A DNA stretch of 64,000 bases from Novosphingobium album (ex Hu et al. 2023) (GTDB lineage: Bacteria; Pseudomonadota; Alphaproteobacteria; Sphingomonadales; Sphingomonadaceae). The stretch is taken from assembly GCF_022832385.1 (NCBI RefSeq), contig NZ_JALHLE010000013.1:1-64000 (forward strand), read 5' to 3'. The position numbers were made by a program, and so were the translations under genes. The notes beneath the pieces were generated by a model that saw only the letters and a list, made by a program, of their open reading frames with translations, was not told where the DNA came from and did not search any database. The stretch's first letter is position 1; every line of letters starts with the position of its first letter. This document shows positions 34,151 through 43,271 of this stretch, one piece after another.

Positions 34151-35272
34151 ATGTCCCCCCGCATGAACAAGCCCCTCCTCGTCGGTGCCGCCGCTCTGCT
34201 CGCTGTCGCGGGCGGGGCCTACTATGTCCTGAAACCCGGTGACGCGCCGCAGGAGGCTGCCCAGACGCCCACCGCCGATCCCGGAGCCCTGAGTGCTGAG
34301 CAGGTAAAAAAGCTGGGTATCCGCACGCAGGCGGCCACCGCCGCCGATGCGGTGCCGCTGGGGACCGTGCCGGGGCAGGTGTCGCTCCCGCCCGAGGCCA
34401 AGGTTGCCGTAACCACGCCGTTCAGCGGCACTATCACCCAGGTCAGGGTCCTGCAGGGCGAACAGGTCACGCGCGGCCAGCCGCTGGCGATCGTCAAAGC
34501 CGCCGAGCCGGTCCAGTTCAGTGCCGACCTGTCCCGCGCGCAGGCTGACCTCGCCGTCGACCGCGCGCGCGCGCAGCGTCTCGACAAACTGGCGCGCGAC
34601 GGCATCGTTGCCGGAGCCCGTGCCGACGAGGCGATGGCGACGCTGCGCCGCTCCGAAGCGACCGTGGCCGAAAACAACCGCCTGCTGGCCCTCGCCGGTG
34701 CCGGACGCGATGGCACCGTGACCTTGCGCGCGCCGATTAGTGGCCGTGTGGCGAGCGTCTCCGTCGAGACCGGCGGGCCGGTCGGCGGCGACATGGCGCC
34801 CTTCGTCATCGAAAATACCGCTGCGCTGACCCTTGACCTGCAATTGCCCGAACGGCTGGCCGGACAGGTGCGGCCGGGTATGAGTGTTTCTGTTCCGCTG
34901 TCCGGCGGCAGTCCGGTCAGCGGCCGCATCATTTCGGTCGGCGCGTCGATCGATCCGGCAACCCGCTCCATCGCCGCCAAGGCCCGTCTCCACTCCACGG
35001 ACGGACTGGTTCCGGGCCGGGGCGTCATGGCGATCATCAGCGGCGTGTCCGGCAAGGAACAGTCCGGGGTTTCCGTGCCCTCGCAGGCGGTCACCCGCAT
35101 GGGCGAGGATGACGTCGTCTTCGTGCAGGAACGCGGGCGTTTCGTGCGGCGCGAAGTCACTGTCGTCGCAGATGCTGGTGGCCGAGCCATTCTGACGTCC
35201 GGCCTCAAGGCAGGCGAACAGGTCGCGGTAAGCGGCGTGGCCGAACTCAAATCCCTGCTGGCGGAGCAGTAG
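34151..35272 (+). CDS. RND efflux periplasmic adaptor (CzcB/HlyD type)
   Basis: A 373-residue membrane-fusion protein (start at ATG 34151; ATG 34163 is equally possible). One N-terminal hydrophobic segment (VGAAALLAVAGGAYYV) anchors it. A barrel-sandwich (lipoyl-like) hybrid begins at VTTPFSGTITQVRVLQGEQVTRG, a short alpha hairpin follows (about 125-185), then APISGRVASVSVETGG and a beta-barrel with RPGMSVSV. No metal-binding N-terminal His/Met motif is present. It precedes the RND pump gene by 4 bp and joins pump and outer-membrane channel. Confidence 0.88.
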   Translation: MSPRMNKPLLVGAAALLAVAGGAYYVLKPGDAPQEAAQTPTADPGALSAEQVKKLGIRTQAATAADAVPLGTVPGQVSLPPEAKVAVTTPFSGTITQVRVLQGEQVTRGQPLAIVKAAEPVQFSADLSRAQADLAVDRARAQRLDKLARDGIVAGARADEAMATLRRSEATVAENNRLLALAGAGRDGTVTLRAPISGRVASVSVETGGPVGGDMAPFVIENTAALTLDLQLPERLAGQVRPGMSVSVPLSGGSPVSGRIISVGASIDPATRSIAAKARLHSTDGLVPGRGVMAIISGVSGKEQSGVSVPSQAVTRMGEDDVVFVQERGRFVRREVTVVADAGGRAILTSGLKAGEQVAVSGVAELKSLLAEQ

Positions 35273-35276
35273 GCCC

Positions 35277-38200
35277 ATGCTGCGCAAGCTTGTCGAACGC
35301 GCGCTGGCCTGGCGCCTCGCTGTCCTTGGCCTTGCCCTGGGGCTGGCTGGTTTGGGGGCATGGGCCTTCATGCGCCTGCCCATCGATGCCTTCCCCGATA
35401 TCAGCTCCACACAGGTGAAAATCATCCTCAAGGCGCCGGGCATGACGCCCGAGGAAGTCGAGAGCCGCGTGATCGCGCCGGTCGAGATGGAAATGCTCGG
35501 CATTCCCCATCAGGCGACGCTGCGCTCGGTCGCCAAGTACGCGATCGCCGACATCACCATCGACTTTGCCGACGGCACCGACATCTACTGGGCCCGCACG
35601 CAGGTTTCGGAACGTCTGAACGGCGTGATGGGAGACCTGCCCGCCAGCGTCAGCGGCGGCATGGCGCCAATCTCCACCCCACTGTCCGACATGTACATGT
35701 TTACGATCGAAGGGCCGCAAAGCCTTGCCGAGAAACGCCGCACGCTCGACTGGCTGATCCGCCCGGCGCTGCGCACCGTGCCCGGCGTTGCGGATGTAAA
35801 CGCACTGGGCGGTCGTGCCGAGACCTTCGAAGTGGTGCCAGACGCCTCGGCGCTGGCGACCGCCGACCTGACCGTCTCCGATCTGGCCTCCGCTATCGAG
35901 GCGTCCAACCGCAATGATGGCGCCGGACGTCTCGTCTCCGGCGAGGAAGCACTGATCGTGCGCGCCACCGGCGCAATCCGCACGCTGGACGACCTTGCCG
36001 CCGTCGTGGTGCGCAGTGAAAACGGCAAGATCGTGCGCGTGGGCGACGTCGCGGAAGTGCGCACCGGCAGCCTCACCCGCTACGGCGCGGTAACCAAGGA
36101 CGGCAAGGGCGAAGCGGTCGAGGGCCTCGTCATCGGCCTGCGCGGCGCCGACGCGGCGCAAGTGGTGGAAGGCGTCAAGGAACGCCTTGCCGAAGTGCAG
36201 ACCAGCCTGCCCAAGGGCATGAGCATCTCGGTGTTCTACGACCGCTCCGACCTTATCGGACGCGCGGTGGGAACCGTCGAGGAAGCGCTGGTGGAAGCGA
36301 CGCTGCTGGTCGTCGTACTGCTGCTGCTGTTCCTCGGCGATGTGCGCGCTTCGGTGATCGTTGCGCTGGCCCTGCCGATGGCGGCGCTGCTGACGTTCAT
36401 CTTCATGCGCTCGATCGGCCTTACCGCCAACCTGATGAGCCTTGGCGGCCTTGCCATTGCCGTGGGTATGCTGGTCGATGGTGCGGTCGTGGTTGTCGAG
36501 AACGTGGTGGAGCGGCTGTCCGATCCCAAACATGCGCGCGGCGGCAAACTGCACAACGTCATCGTCGCGGCTGCAGAAGTATCCAAGCCGGTGGCCTCTG
36601 GCATGGCGATCATCGCACTGGTGTTCCTGCCGCTGCTCACGCTGCAGGGGCTGGAAGGCAAGCTGTTCGCCCCGGTCGCACTTACGATCGTCCTCGCGTT
36701 GCTCTCGGCGCTGGTGCTGTCGCTCACGCTGGTGCCGGTGATGGCCTACTTCGTGCTCAAGGTGAAAGCCGATGAGGGCCATCACGAACCCTGGCTGATG
36801 CGCCAGATCAGCCCGCGCTATCACACCCTGCTGACTGCGGCCTTCGCGCGCCGGAAAGTGGTCTACGGCGTGGCCGGGCTGTCGCTGGTGGCCGCCGTGC
36901 TGGCCTATTCGGTGACCGGCAGGACCTTCCTGCCGACAATGGACGAAGGCTCGGTGATCGTGCAACTGACCAAGCTGCCCTCGATTTCGCTTGAGCACAG
37001 CGTGGAAGGAGACCTCAAGGTCGAGCGGGCGATCCTGGCCAATGTCCCCGAAGTGGAGGAAGTGGTCGCGCGCGTCGGTTCGGACGAGCTCGGGCTCGAT
37101 CCGATGGGCCTCAACGAGACCGACACCTTCCTGAAGCTCAAACCACGCGACGAATGGCGCGTCCCCGACAAGGAATGGCTGGTCGAGCAGCTCCGCAAGG
37201 CGCTGGTCAATCTGCCGGGAATCGAACCCAGCTTCACCCAGCCGATCGAAATGCGCATTTCCGAAATGCTCACCGGCGCGCGCGGGGACCTTGCGATCAA
37301 GATCTTTGGCCCGGACCTCAAGGAGCTGTCCAGCATCGCCGCCCAGATCCAGGGCCGCCTGCAGGGCATCAAGGGCACCAGCGAAGCCATGACCGTCGCT
37401 GACGACCGCGTCGATTACCTGCAGCTCGACATCGACCGCGTTGCCGCCGGGCGCGCGGGAATGCCGGTCAACGAGTTGCAGGACGCGATGCGGGCGCAAG
37501 TCGAAGGCGTGCGCGCCGGTGTCGTCGCCGATGGCATTCGCCGCGTGCCCATCGTCATTCGCGGTGACGGGCAGCAGCTGACGCCGCAGACTTTCGCCGA
37601 CACACTCTATCGCTCACCCACCGGCCAGCTCGTGCGCGCCAGTGATGTTGCCCAGGTCGCCCGCGTCGAAGGCCCGGTGAAGCTGGAGCACGAGAACGGC
37701 TCGCGCTACGCACTGGTGCAGGCCTTCGTCTCGGGCCGCGACCTCGTCGGCTATGTCGAGGAAGCCAAGGCCGATATCGGCGCGCACGTAAAGCTGCCGC
37801 CAGGCTACCGCATCGTCTGGGGCGGCCAGTTCGAAAACCAGCAGCGTGCTTCGGCCCGGCTGATGGTGGTGCTGCCGATCTCGCTCGTGATGATCTTCAT
37901 AGTCCTTTACGCCACGCTCAGCTCGTTGCGCGCGTCGCTGCTGATCATCGCGATGATCCCCTTCGCGCTGGTGGGCGGCATGGTCTCGCTGGCGGTCTCG
38001 GGTGAATACCTGTCGGTCCCGGCCTCTGTCGGCTTCATCGCACTCCTGGGCATCGCCGTGCTCAACGGCCTCGTCATGGTCAGTTACTTCCGCCAGCTTC
38101 GCGAAGAGGGTGTGCCTCTGGCCGAGGCCGTGCGACGCGGGGCCGAACGCCGCCTGCGGCCGGTGCTGATGACGGCCACCATCGCCGCCTTCGGCCTCGT

Positions 38201-38411
38201 CCCGCTGCTGTTCGCCAGCGGGCCGGGCTCGGAAATTCAGAAGCCGCTGGCGATCGTGGTAATCGGCGGGCTGGTGTCCTCCACGCTGCTCACGCTCATC
38301 CTGCTGCCCATGCTCTACGAACGCTTCGGCGAAAGCCGATCCGAACGTGAGGCGGGAGACCGCGAGCACCCACAACTGGATGGCGAACATGGGGAGACGA
38401 CCGATGCGTAA
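35277..38411 (+). CDS. Heavy-metal-type (HME) RND efflux permease
   Basis: A 1044-residue RND pump of the CzcA/CusA group with 12 predicted helices and two large periplasmic domains. N-terminal features LPIDAFPDISSTQVKI and APGMTPEEVESRVIAPVE are characteristic of the HME branch. The TM4 proton-relay helix reads LAIAVGMLVDGAVVVVEN with D401 and E408; the first Asp of the CzcA DFG motif is absent, as in CusA-like pumps, so divalent-cation transport cannot be assumed. The downstream gene starts inside its last codons (8-bp overlap). Confidence 0.9.
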   Translation: MLRKLVERALAWRLAVLGLALGLAGLGAWAFMRLPIDAFPDISSTQVKIILKAPGMTPEEVESRVIAPVEMEMLGIPHQATLRSVAKYAIADITIDFADGTDIYWARTQVSERLNGVMGDLPASVSGGMAPISTPLSDMYMFTIEGPQSLAEKRRTLDWLIRPALRTVPGVADVNALGGRAETFEVVPDASALATADLTVSDLASAIEASNRNDGAGRLVSGEEALIVRATGAIRTLDDLAAVVVRSENGKIVRVGDVAEVRTGSLTRYGAVTKDGKGEAVEGLVIGLRGADAAQVVEGVKERLAEVQTSLPKGMSISVFYDRSDLIGRAVGTVEEALVEATLLVVVLLLLFLGDVRASVIVALALPMAALLTFIFMRSIGLTANLMSLGGLAIAVGMLVDGAVVVVENVVERLSDPKHARGGKLHNVIVAAAEVSKPVASGMAIIALVFLPLLTLQGLEGKLFAPVALTIVLALLSALVLSLTLVPVMAYFVLKVKADEGHHEPWLMRQISPRYHTLLTAAFARRKVVYGVAGLSLVAAVLAYSVTGRTFLPTMDEGSVIVQLTKLPSISLEHSVEGDLKVERAILANVPEVEEVVARVGSDELGLDPMGLNETDTFLKLKPRDEWRVPDKEWLVEQLRKALVNLPGIEPSFTQPIEMRISEMLTGARGDLAIKIFGPDLKELSSIAAQIQGRLQGIKGTSEAMTVADDRVDYLQLDIDRVAAGRAGMPVNELQDAMRAQVEGVRAGVVADGIRRVPIVIRGDGQQLTPQTFADTLYRSPTGQLVRASDVAQVARVEGPVKLEHENGSRYALVQAFVSGRDLVGYVEEAKADIGAHVKLPPGYRIVWGGQFENQQRASARLMVVLPISLVMIFIVLYATLSSLRASLLIIAMIPFALVGGMVSLAVSGEYLSVPASVGFIALLGIAVLNGLVMVSYFRQLREEGVPLAEAVRRGAERRLRPVLMTATIAAFGLVPLLFASGPGSEIQKPLAIVVIGGLVSSTLLTLILLPMLYERFGESRSEREAGDREHPQLDGEHGETTDA

Positions 38412-39651
38412 GCTCTTGCTGGCCGGTACGGCCCTGCTGAGCGCCCTCGCGACGCCGGTGCTTGCCTCCGACGCCGAACCGGGCCTGCCCCCCACCGCCG
38501 ATGTCACTGCGGCACTCGACGCGCATCCTTCGGTTCAGGCCGCCCGCGCCCGCACCTGCGCCGCCCGCGCCGAGGCCCGTGCTCTGGCGCGGGGCAGCCA
38601 TGAGATCACGTTCACGGGGAGCTACATCAACCGCTCGGTCGACCGCGAAGGGTCGTTCGACGAGTTCGATGGCCAGTTGCTGCGCCCTTTCCGCCTGCCC
38701 GGCAAGGCCCGGCTTGACAAGGAGATCGGCAGGTACGGCGTCACCGCTGCCGAGAACCGTGCCGAGGACGCCCGCCATCAGGCCGCTACCTTGCTGGCCG
38801 AAAGCTGGTGGAACTGGCTCGGCGCCGCTGCGGAAGCGCGTGTCGATAAACAGGCCGTCGCCAACTACGAGCGGCTGCTGGAGGCCGTGCGCCGCAGGGT
38901 AGCCGTGCGCGACGCTGCCCAACTCGATGCCGATCAGGCGGAAGCCGCGCTGGGAACCGCCCGTGTTGCGGCCCAGCAATCGGAGGGCAGGGAAGCGCTG
39001 GCGCGCGCACGCCTCGCTACCCAGTTCCCGACCCTGCCGTTGGACGATGCTGCTCCTGACGTGCCCCGTCCCGATCTCCCGCCAGAAGGGATCGAGGCGC
39101 TGGGGCGGAAGGTGATCGAACACAGCCACGAGATTGCAGCGGCCGAAGCCGGTGCAGGCCGGGCCGACGCTTCCGCGTCACGCATACATGCCGACAAGAT
39201 CGCGGATCCTTCGTTCGGCGTGCGGATGTTTTCTGAACGCGGCGGCGCCGAAAGGGGCGCGGGCGTGCTGTTTTCGATGCCGCTCGGCGGCGGGCACCGG
39301 TCTGCCCTCGCCGACCAGGCGGATGCCGAGGCCGGTGCCGCGCGTTCGGAAGCCATGGCAGTACGCTTCGCTGTCAAGGAAATGGCCGAGACCGACATGA
39401 CCGAGGCCCGTTTCCGCTATGCCGCCTGGCAACGCGCGCGCGACGGACTCAATGCGCAGGTCGCGGCCCTGGCCAAGCTGAGGGAAGGCCACAAGGCCGG
39501 CGAGATTGACTTGTCAGACGAACTCTTCGGTGAACGCCAAGTCCACGACGCCTTTCGTACGGAGGCCGCGGCCCGCATCGATGCGATGCGGGCCATCACC
39601 CGTCTGCGCATCGATTCCCACGCGATCTGGATCGGCGATCCAAACGACTGA
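38404..39651 (+). CDS. TolC/CzcC-type outer-membrane efflux protein
   Basis: A 415-residue outer-membrane factor, third gene of the efflux operon, starting with GGGGAG before ATG and overlapping the pump gene. A signal peptide (residues 1-21, ending PVLAS) is followed by two long alpha-helical repeats rich in Ala/Glu/Arg (VTAALDAHPSVQAARAR..., ALGRKVIEHSHEIAAAEAGA...), the TolC periplasmic barrel pattern. It lacks an N-terminal lipobox Cys. It completes the tripartite system with the adaptor and RND pump. Confidence 0.85.
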   Translation: MRKLLLAGTALLSALATPVLASDAEPGLPPTADVTAALDAHPSVQAARARTCAARAEARALARGSHEITFTGSYINRSVDREGSFDEFDGQLLRPFRLPGKARLDKEIGRYGVTAAENRAEDARHQAATLLAESWWNWLGAAAEARVDKQAVANYERLLEAVRRRVAVRDAAQLDADQAEAALGTARVAAQQSEGREALARARLATQFPTLPLDDAAPDVPRPDLPPEGIEALGRKVIEHSHEIAAAEAGAGRADASASRIHADKIADPSFGVRMFSERGGAERGAGVLFSMPLGGGHRSALADQADAEAGAARSEAMAVRFAVKEMAETDMTEARFRYAAWQRARDGLNAQVAALAKLREGHKAGEIDLSDELFGERQVHDAFRTEAAARIDAMRAITRLRIDSHAIWIGDPND

Positions 39652-39807
39652 CCTCGCCGGCGCATTATGCGGCGCGCACTGTTCGAACTGACTGTCGCAC
39701 GGCCGGTTGGATGCTACCGCGCAACGATGCCCACTCCACCTGCGCAGAATTTCTCCGCGATCGCACAGGCATTCGAGCTGGGACACCCGTACGCGAGGAC
39801 CGTATCC

Positions 39808-40506
39808 CTAGTAAGAACCGCGGGCAAACACGACTGCCGGGACGGTCTTGCATAACAGCCAGGCGTCGAACGCGAGGCTTTTGCGGGCGATATAGGACAC
39901 ATCCATCGCGACACGCAGCTGGTAGGATGTGTTGCTGCGTCCGCTGGTCTGCCACAGACCGGTGAGCCCCGGCCTGACCAGACAATAATGCTCGAAATGA
40001 CGGCCGTAATGCACCACTTCGTCGTCGACGATCGGGCGGGGACCAACGAGGCTCATGTCCCCCATCAAGACGTTGATGAGTTGAGGGAGCTCGTCAAGGC
40101 TGAGCTTGCGCATCACGGCTCCAACGGGCGTCACACGTGGGTCTGTCCTGAGTTTGCGCGCCGTTTCCCATTCGCGGCATGCTTCCTCATCCGTTTCCAG
40201 ATGAGCGCGCAGGATCGCGTCTCCATCCACTTTCATCGTCCGAAACTTGAGACAATGAAAATAGCGTCCGCGATAACCGATCCGGCGATGGGCAAAGAAT
40301 ACCGGTCCCGGATCGCTGAGAAATAACAACACTGCCACCAGTATCAGGAAGGGGAGAACGGCGATCAGGATCGCCGTTGCCAGCACGATGTCGAACCCCC
40401 GCCACGCCCTGCTTTCCCATAAAGATACCGGGCGTGGAGCATGACTGTTCCAGTCGGTCTGCCGCGCAAATGAACCCGGAAAAGAAGACCCCCGACCAAT
40501 ATTCAT
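39808..40506 (-). CDS. Bacterial sugar transferase (undecaprenyl-phosphate sugar-1-phosphate transferase)
   Basis: A 232-residue membrane-anchored initiating glycosyltransferase (WbaP/ExoY C-terminal domain). ATG 40506 and GTG 40512 are both plausible starts; GGAGG lies 5 bases before the GTG. One hydrophobic helix (about 37-60) precedes the signatures FAHRRIGYRGRYFHCLKFRTM, LSLDELPQLINVLMGDMSLVGPRP and RPGLTGLWQTSGRS, all intact. It transfers a hexose-1-phosphate to undecaprenyl phosphate to start capsule, exopolysaccharide or O-antigen repeat synthesis. The 311-bp AT-rich spacer upstream presumably carries its promoter. Confidence 0.9.
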   Translation of the reverse strand: MNIGRGSSFPGSFARQTDWNSHAPRPVSLWESRAWRGFDIVLATAILIAVLPFLILVAVLLFLSDPGPVFFAHRRIGYRGRYFHCLKFRTMKVDGDAILRAHLETDEEACREWETARKLRTDPRVTPVGAVMRKLSLDELPQLINVLMGDMSLVGPRPIVDDEVVHYGRHFEHYCLVRPGLTGLWQTSGRSNTSYQLRVAMDVSYIARKSLAFDAWLLCKTVPAVVFARGSY

Positions 40507-40817
40507 GCCCACATGAGCCTCCCTGAAGCCAGATATGGATGAAATATCACCCTTCCAGAAATGGGTATCATTCCACATTTCGCACCAACAACTGGAATTT
40601 CATTCAATACGGTATAATATATTTGGGATTTTTTAGATAATACTATGACAATTTATTTATGTGATAACACATATATTATTTTCTGAAATTATAATTATCG
40701 GCCATCAAATCACGCAACTTCGGAGACATCCTTTCTGCAGCGCAACATGGAATTTGAATGCCGGAAACGGTCGAGAATGGAAGGAGCCGTTGCATGTGAT
40801 GGCGCACGGCGGCTTCA
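40507..40817. other. AT-rich intergenic region before the sugar transferase
   Basis: These 311 bp between two leftward genes include about 110 bp (40590-40700) of strongly AT-rich DNA, very unlike the rest of the window. It has a TATAAT hexamer at 40613-40618 and a perfect 6-bp inverted repeat at 40658-40673. No gene is supported here; the one open frame has no ribosome site. Promoter and silencing-protein binding roles are both possible. Confidence 0.5.
40658..40673. repeat. Perfect inverted repeat TATGTG-ATAA-CACATA
   Basis: Six-base arms TATGTG and CACATA pair exactly around ATAA, inside the AT-rich spacer. The symmetry and position suggest a transcription-factor site for the sugar transferase promoter; no regulator gene is adjacent, so the binder is unknown. 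Confidence 0.4.
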
Positions 40818-41663
40818 TCACCCTGCGCAGTCATCGTCGAACAGGGTGCTCAGCCTCTGAAAACGATCGTACGCCTCACTGATCAGGCTTGCGGAGACGC
40901 CGGACAACGGTCCGTCACCACCGGCAGCGCGCGACAAGGCAGACTCGATCCGTGAATGCCGTCCGCTCTGCAGGGGATCGCCGCCGCCACCGTGGCGCGA
41001 GGCCGCCAGACTGACGTAATGGTTTTCAAGCGGCGGATTGATCCCGATCCGCCGGGAAATCGCCGCCAGTGTCCCATCGGGATCGCACAGCAGCGCCTCA
41101 TGCGTCAGGCCGGACCGGCGCCGGGCGGGAAAACGATGCCACAGGGCCTCCAGCGCCGCGAGCCGCTCGACGTAGTAGCCGGCAGCCTCTTCCTGCGTAC
41201 GATATTCTACCCGGCCCAGCCTGGTGTAGAGATTGACGATCGACCGGATGGCATCGGTGGGCCGGCGCACAACGAAGATCGCACGCGCCTCGAAGAATTC
41301 GCACGGCACCCTGCTATCGTACCGGGAGTGGAGAATTTTGTCGAACAGGGCACCCGCCTGCGGCTTCCATCCACCGCGGCGCATCTGGTTGAGAGCCAGG
41401 CGTCCCAGCGTACCCTGCCCGTCGTAGCGGATATGCGCCTCCCCATATCCGCTGACGTCCGACCGCGAACACAGGATATTGGAAAGCGCCGTGGAACCGC
41501 ACCGCATGTGCGCGAGAAGGAACAGGCAATTGCGGTAACGGTATCCCGGCCGTGATCGGCTGATCAGCCAGCCGGCCGTGTTCTTCCCGGATTCACGCAA
41601 GGTCTGCAGCATGGCCGCAACGATATCCGTCCGGTGCGGGCACGCGCGCGCAATTGACTCCAT
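40818..41663 (-). CDS. Sulfotransferase family protein
   Basis: A 281-residue PAPS-dependent sulfotransferase-like protein. The 5'-phosphosulfate loop appears as LAHMRCGSTALSNIL (about 50-64) and the 3'-phosphate site as FVVRRPTDAIRSIVNLY (about 130-146), both in family order. The C-terminal half has HEALLCDPDGTLAAISRRIGI. No signal peptide is evident. The ribosome site is weak. It lies upstream of the sugar transferase and divergent from a flippase gene, so it may sulfate the carbohydrate these genes build. The acceptor is unknown. Confidence 0.78.
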   Translation of the reverse strand: MESIARACPHRTDIVAAMLQTLRESGKNTAGWLISRSRPGYRYRNCLFLLAHMRCGSTALSNILCSRSDVSGYGEAHIRYDGQGTLGRLALNQMRRGGWKPQAGALFDKILHSRYDSRVPCEFFEARAIFVVRRPTDAIRSIVNLYTRLGRVEYRTQEEAAGYYVERLAALEALWHRFPARRRSGLTHEALLCDPDGTLAAISRRIGINPPLENHYVSLAASRHGGGGDPLQSGRHSRIESALSRAAGGDGPLSGVSASLISEAYDRFQRLSTLFDDDCAG

Positions 41664-41789
41664 CCCGGCGGCAATTCGGATTCTGCAGAAGTCAGGGGAT
41701 GGTAAAAATGCCCGGCCCGCCAGAGCCCGTGGCGGCGACCCGGTCGCTGCACCCGGGACTCTGTGACTCCATTTGACGAGGCCCTGCCT

Positions 41790-43262
41790 ATGACGACGAC
41801 GAGTATGGTCCCGGCAAGGCAGCGGCTGCGTTCAGCCGGCAAACATGGAGGAAAAGCGCTGTTTGCCTTCACGGCGCGCTCGTTGCAGCAGGTATCGACG
41901 CTGGTCATCACCCTGCTGGCCGCGCGTTTCCTGCCACCTTCGCAGTACGGCGTCTACAGCCTCGGCATTGTGTTCATCGTGCTGGTGCAGACGATGACCT
42001 ACACCGGTTTCTATCAGTTCATCCTGACGTCCAGGGAAGAGGACGGCGCCGTGCTGTCCACCTGCTTCTGGCTGATCATCGGCCTTGCCTCGCTCGCCTC
42101 GCTTGTGCTGGCACTGGCTGCGTTTCCTCTGGAATGGATGTTTAAGGCCCCTTCGCTGGGCACTCTGCTCCTCCTGCTTGCCCTGATCCAGCCGCTGGCG
42201 AGCATCGGAGCATGGTCTTCTGCCGCGCTCCTCCGGCGCGGCGAGATCATGCGCAACTTCATCGTGATGTTCGTGCAGAACATCGTTGCCCTGATCGGAG
42301 GAGCCGCGCTGCTGTGGTTTTGGCATTCGATCTTCGCGCTGGTCGCCTTCCGCTACGTGCGGGTGCTGACCGGCACGGTGCTCCATGCCCTGCTTGGGCG
42401 CGACCAGCCACAACGCCTGTTCCGGCGGGACCTTGCGCGCAGGGCCACGGCCTTTTCCGGCGCACTTTACGGATCGCGATTCCTCGGCTTTCTCGCGCGC
42501 TATGCAGCGGACCTGCTGCTGGGAATGCTCCATTCCCCGGCGGCGGTCGGCCTCTACCGCTTTGGCAACCGCGTCGCGACCGGGGCAACCGACGTGTTCA
42601 ACCAGCCGATGACCACTTTCGCCGCCACCCAGTTCGGCGTGGCTGCGCGGCGCGACCGGGACTTTGCAATGCCACTGGCACAGTTTTCCGGCACGATCAC
42701 GATGCTGAGTGGTCTGACCGGCGCGGTAATCATCGTATTCGCACACGACGCCGTCACGCTGTTCTTCCGACCCAGCTATCTTGCCGCACTGACCGTCACC
42801 TATGCCATGGCTCTGCGCGGCGCGGCGAGCGTGGGACAGATGCTGATCGAGCCGGTCTTTGCCGCACTGGGCAAGACCGCCTGGGTAATGATGTTCGATC
42901 TCGTTTCGACCGTGATCGCCGTCGCCGCGATCTTCGCAGCCTCCCCGTTCGGGCTCGAGGCACTGGCCTGGACGCAGGCGGCCGTCGTGCTGGGCACCAC
43001 TGGCTGGGCGTTCGGCCTGCTGCACTGGCGCGGACACATCCGCATCGGCAGCGCCTTGCGCAATTTCGCAGGCGCCGTGGCTCTTTGCGTGATTTACGGC
43101 CTGATACTGCTCGGCGTCTACCGGCTGGGCATCGCGGCAATGCAGCTTCGCCCGGTGGAAACATTGACTCTGGGGCTGGCCTTCGCCGCGCTTCTCGCAG
43201 TGGCTGTGCTGAGCGTTGCCACGCGGTTGCGCATCTTCAGCCTGCAGGCATTTTCTGGCTGA
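41790..43262 (+). CDS. Polysaccharide flippase (Wzx/oligosaccharide-repeat exporter type)
   Basis: A 490-residue MOP-superfamily membrane protein. I use ATG 41790, eight bases after GAGG; an in-frame GTG at 41763 has no ribosome site. About 12-14 hydrophobic segments are spread over the length, with LQQVSTLVITLLAARFLPPSQYGVY at the first helix and YAADLLLGMLHSPAAVGLYRFGNR near residue 250, the typical layout for exporters of lipid-linked repeats. It is divergent from the sulfotransferase gene by 126 bp and probably translocates the product started by the sugar transferase. Confidence 0.82.
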   Translation: MTTTSMVPARQRLRSAGKHGGKALFAFTARSLQQVSTLVITLLAARFLPPSQYGVYSLGIVFIVLVQTMTYTGFYQFILTSREEDGAVLSTCFWLIIGLASLASLVLALAAFPLEWMFKAPSLGTLLLLLALIQPLASIGAWSSAALLRRGEIMRNFIVMFVQNIVALIGGAALLWFWHSIFALVAFRYVRVLTGTVLHALLGRDQPQRLFRRDLARRATAFSGALYGSRFLGFLARYAADLLLGMLHSPAAVGLYRFGNRVATGATDVFNQPMTTFAATQFGVAARRDRDFAMPLAQFSGTITMLSGLTGAVIIVFAHDAVTLFFRPSYLAALTVTYAMALRGAASVGQMLIEPVFAALGKTAWVMMFDLVSTVIAVAAIFAASPFGLEALAWTQAAVVLGTTGWAFGLLHWRGHIRIGSALRNFAGAVALCVIYGLILLGVYRLGIAAMQLRPVETLTLGLAFAALLAVAVLSVATRLRIFSLQAFSG

Positions 43263-43271
43263 GGCCGCAGC

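Noticed and set aside
35247..37499. A 750-codon leftward frame antisense to the RND pump, rich in His and Gln
   Set aside because: The His-rich look suggested a metal protein, but it is the complement of conserved RND codons and has no start signal.
40507..40817. AT-rich island as a mobile-element insertion
   Set aside because: No transposase, terminal repeats or target duplication are visible; only composition and one inverted repeat stand out.
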